Source: JBKJZO01 sp046715235
GTDB lineage: Bacteria; Actinomycetota; Actinomycetes; BP-191
Direction of reading: 5' to 3'
Length of the DNA: 22,595 bases
Assembly: GCA_046715235.1 (NCBI GenBank)
Contig: JBKJZO010000194.1
Location: 1 to 22,595, forward strand
Shown: in pieces, positions 22,198-22,595 of the stretch
Layout of the letters: every line of letters begins with the position of its first letter
Position numbering within the stretch: the stretch's first letter is position 1
Program-made: the position numbers and the translations under genes
Notes under the pieces: generated by a model
The model's database searches: none
What the model was told of the DNA's origin: nothing
The model's input: only the letters and a program-made list of their open reading frames with translations

Positions 22198-22595
22198 ACC
22201 GGCTGCGCGACCAGGCTGACGACTCGGGACAGCGCCGTGGACAGGCCCGCCGCATCTCCCCCACCACCAACGGCGAGGTCGTCCTTGCCGCCGCCCTTGC
22301 CACCCACCAGGGGCGCGAGTTCACGCACGAGCTGACCGGCCTTGAGGCCCCGGTCACGCGCGCCCGCGTCGGTCGCGACAACGAGCTGAGCTTTGCCGTC
22401 ACCGGCGACTCCGACCACGACGACGACCGGCCGGGAGGATTCGATGCGGCTTCGTACGTCGAGTGCCAGCTTTCGCAGCTCGTCGACCGAGCTGCCCGCC
22501 GGTGCCTCATGCGCGACTACGGCGACGCCGTTGACGTCGACCGCCGACGCGGCCAAACCCGCGGCGGCCGCGAGCACGGCGCCGGCCTTGAGGCG
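22194..22595 (-). CDS. alaS: Alanyl-tRNA synthetase, C-terminal end (enters from outside the window)
   Basis: The last 133 residues of alanyl-tRNA synthetase; the rest lies beyond 22595. The segment is the C-terminal DHHA1 (C-Ala) domain, with VDELRKLALDVRSRIESSRPVVVVVG, ARDRGLKAGQLVRELAPLVGGKGGGKDDLAVGGG split across the glycine-rich loop, and a final helix LSTALSRVVSLV. The frame is open to the window edge. It leads the ruvX-mltG-aroE block, as in many actinobacteria. Confidence 0.93.
   Translation of the reverse strand, partial: RLKAGAVLAAAAGLAASAVDVNGVAVVAHEAPAGSSVDELRKLALDVRSRIESSRPVVVVVGVAGDGKAQLVVATDAGARDRGLKAGQLVRELAPLVGGKGGGKDDLAVGGGGDAAGLSTALSRVVSLVAQPV

Noticed and set aside
1..22595. 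CRISPR arrays, tRNA or rRNA genes, insertion sequences, phage genes
   Set aside because: No regularly spaced repeats, cloverleaf-like segments, transposase motifs or terminal inverted repeats were seen.

Overview
The window is high-GC, gene-dense DNA from a monoderm actinobacterium. The evidence is GC-rich codon use, frequent GTG and TTG starts, 4-nt stop/start overlaps, conservon-like GTPase and roadblock proteins, and a flanking order of alaS-ruvX-mltG-aroE ... aroC-aroK-aroB that is characteristic of Actinomycetota. Species cannot be read from the sequence. Almost everything is on the minus strand, so transcription runs from high to low coordinates.

Layout from the right edge: the 3' end of alaS, then ruvX, mltG and aroE (22595-19734), an overlapping housekeeping block. 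Next is a large plus-strand gene (15578-19720) for a secreted 1380-aa multi-FN3 protein with two lectin-like C-terminal modules. From 15337 down to 2252 is a complete type IVa pilus (T4P) locus: a four-gene signalling operon (roadblock/LC7, DUF4388/PATAN, Ras-like GTPase, unknown protein), then pilB, pilT-pilC, two prepilins, prepilin peptidase, and pilM-pilN-pilO plus a PilP-like protein. After a terminator, aroC-aroK-aroB resumes and aroB runs off the left edge. No secretin gene is present, as expected for a single-membrane cell.

The main discovery is regulatory. Six intergenic regions carry a TCAAG-N16-CCGAT-type element with identical spacing, resembling promoters of FliA/SigD/WhiG-family sigma factors. 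They precede the signalling operon, pilB, pilT-pilC, the first pilin, pilMNO-P and the plus-strand FN3 gene. No such element was found before aroC. The whole locus, including the FN3 protein, therefore looks like one regulon of an alternative sigma factor encoded elsewhere.

Between the pilin promoter and the first pilin gene lies a clear GEMM-I (cyclic-di-GMP class I) riboswitch. PilB begins with a 24-5-24 MshEN-type repeat, a fold that can bind c-di-GMP, although its first-position arginines are absent. Strong hairpins after each pilin gene suggest stepped-down expression (pilin 1 > pilin 2 > peptidase). Together the region suggests a pilus and candidate adhesin made on demand by a developmental or motility sigma factor, tuned by c-di-GMP, with a GTPase/roadblock/PATAN module possibly controlling the PilB/PilT motors.
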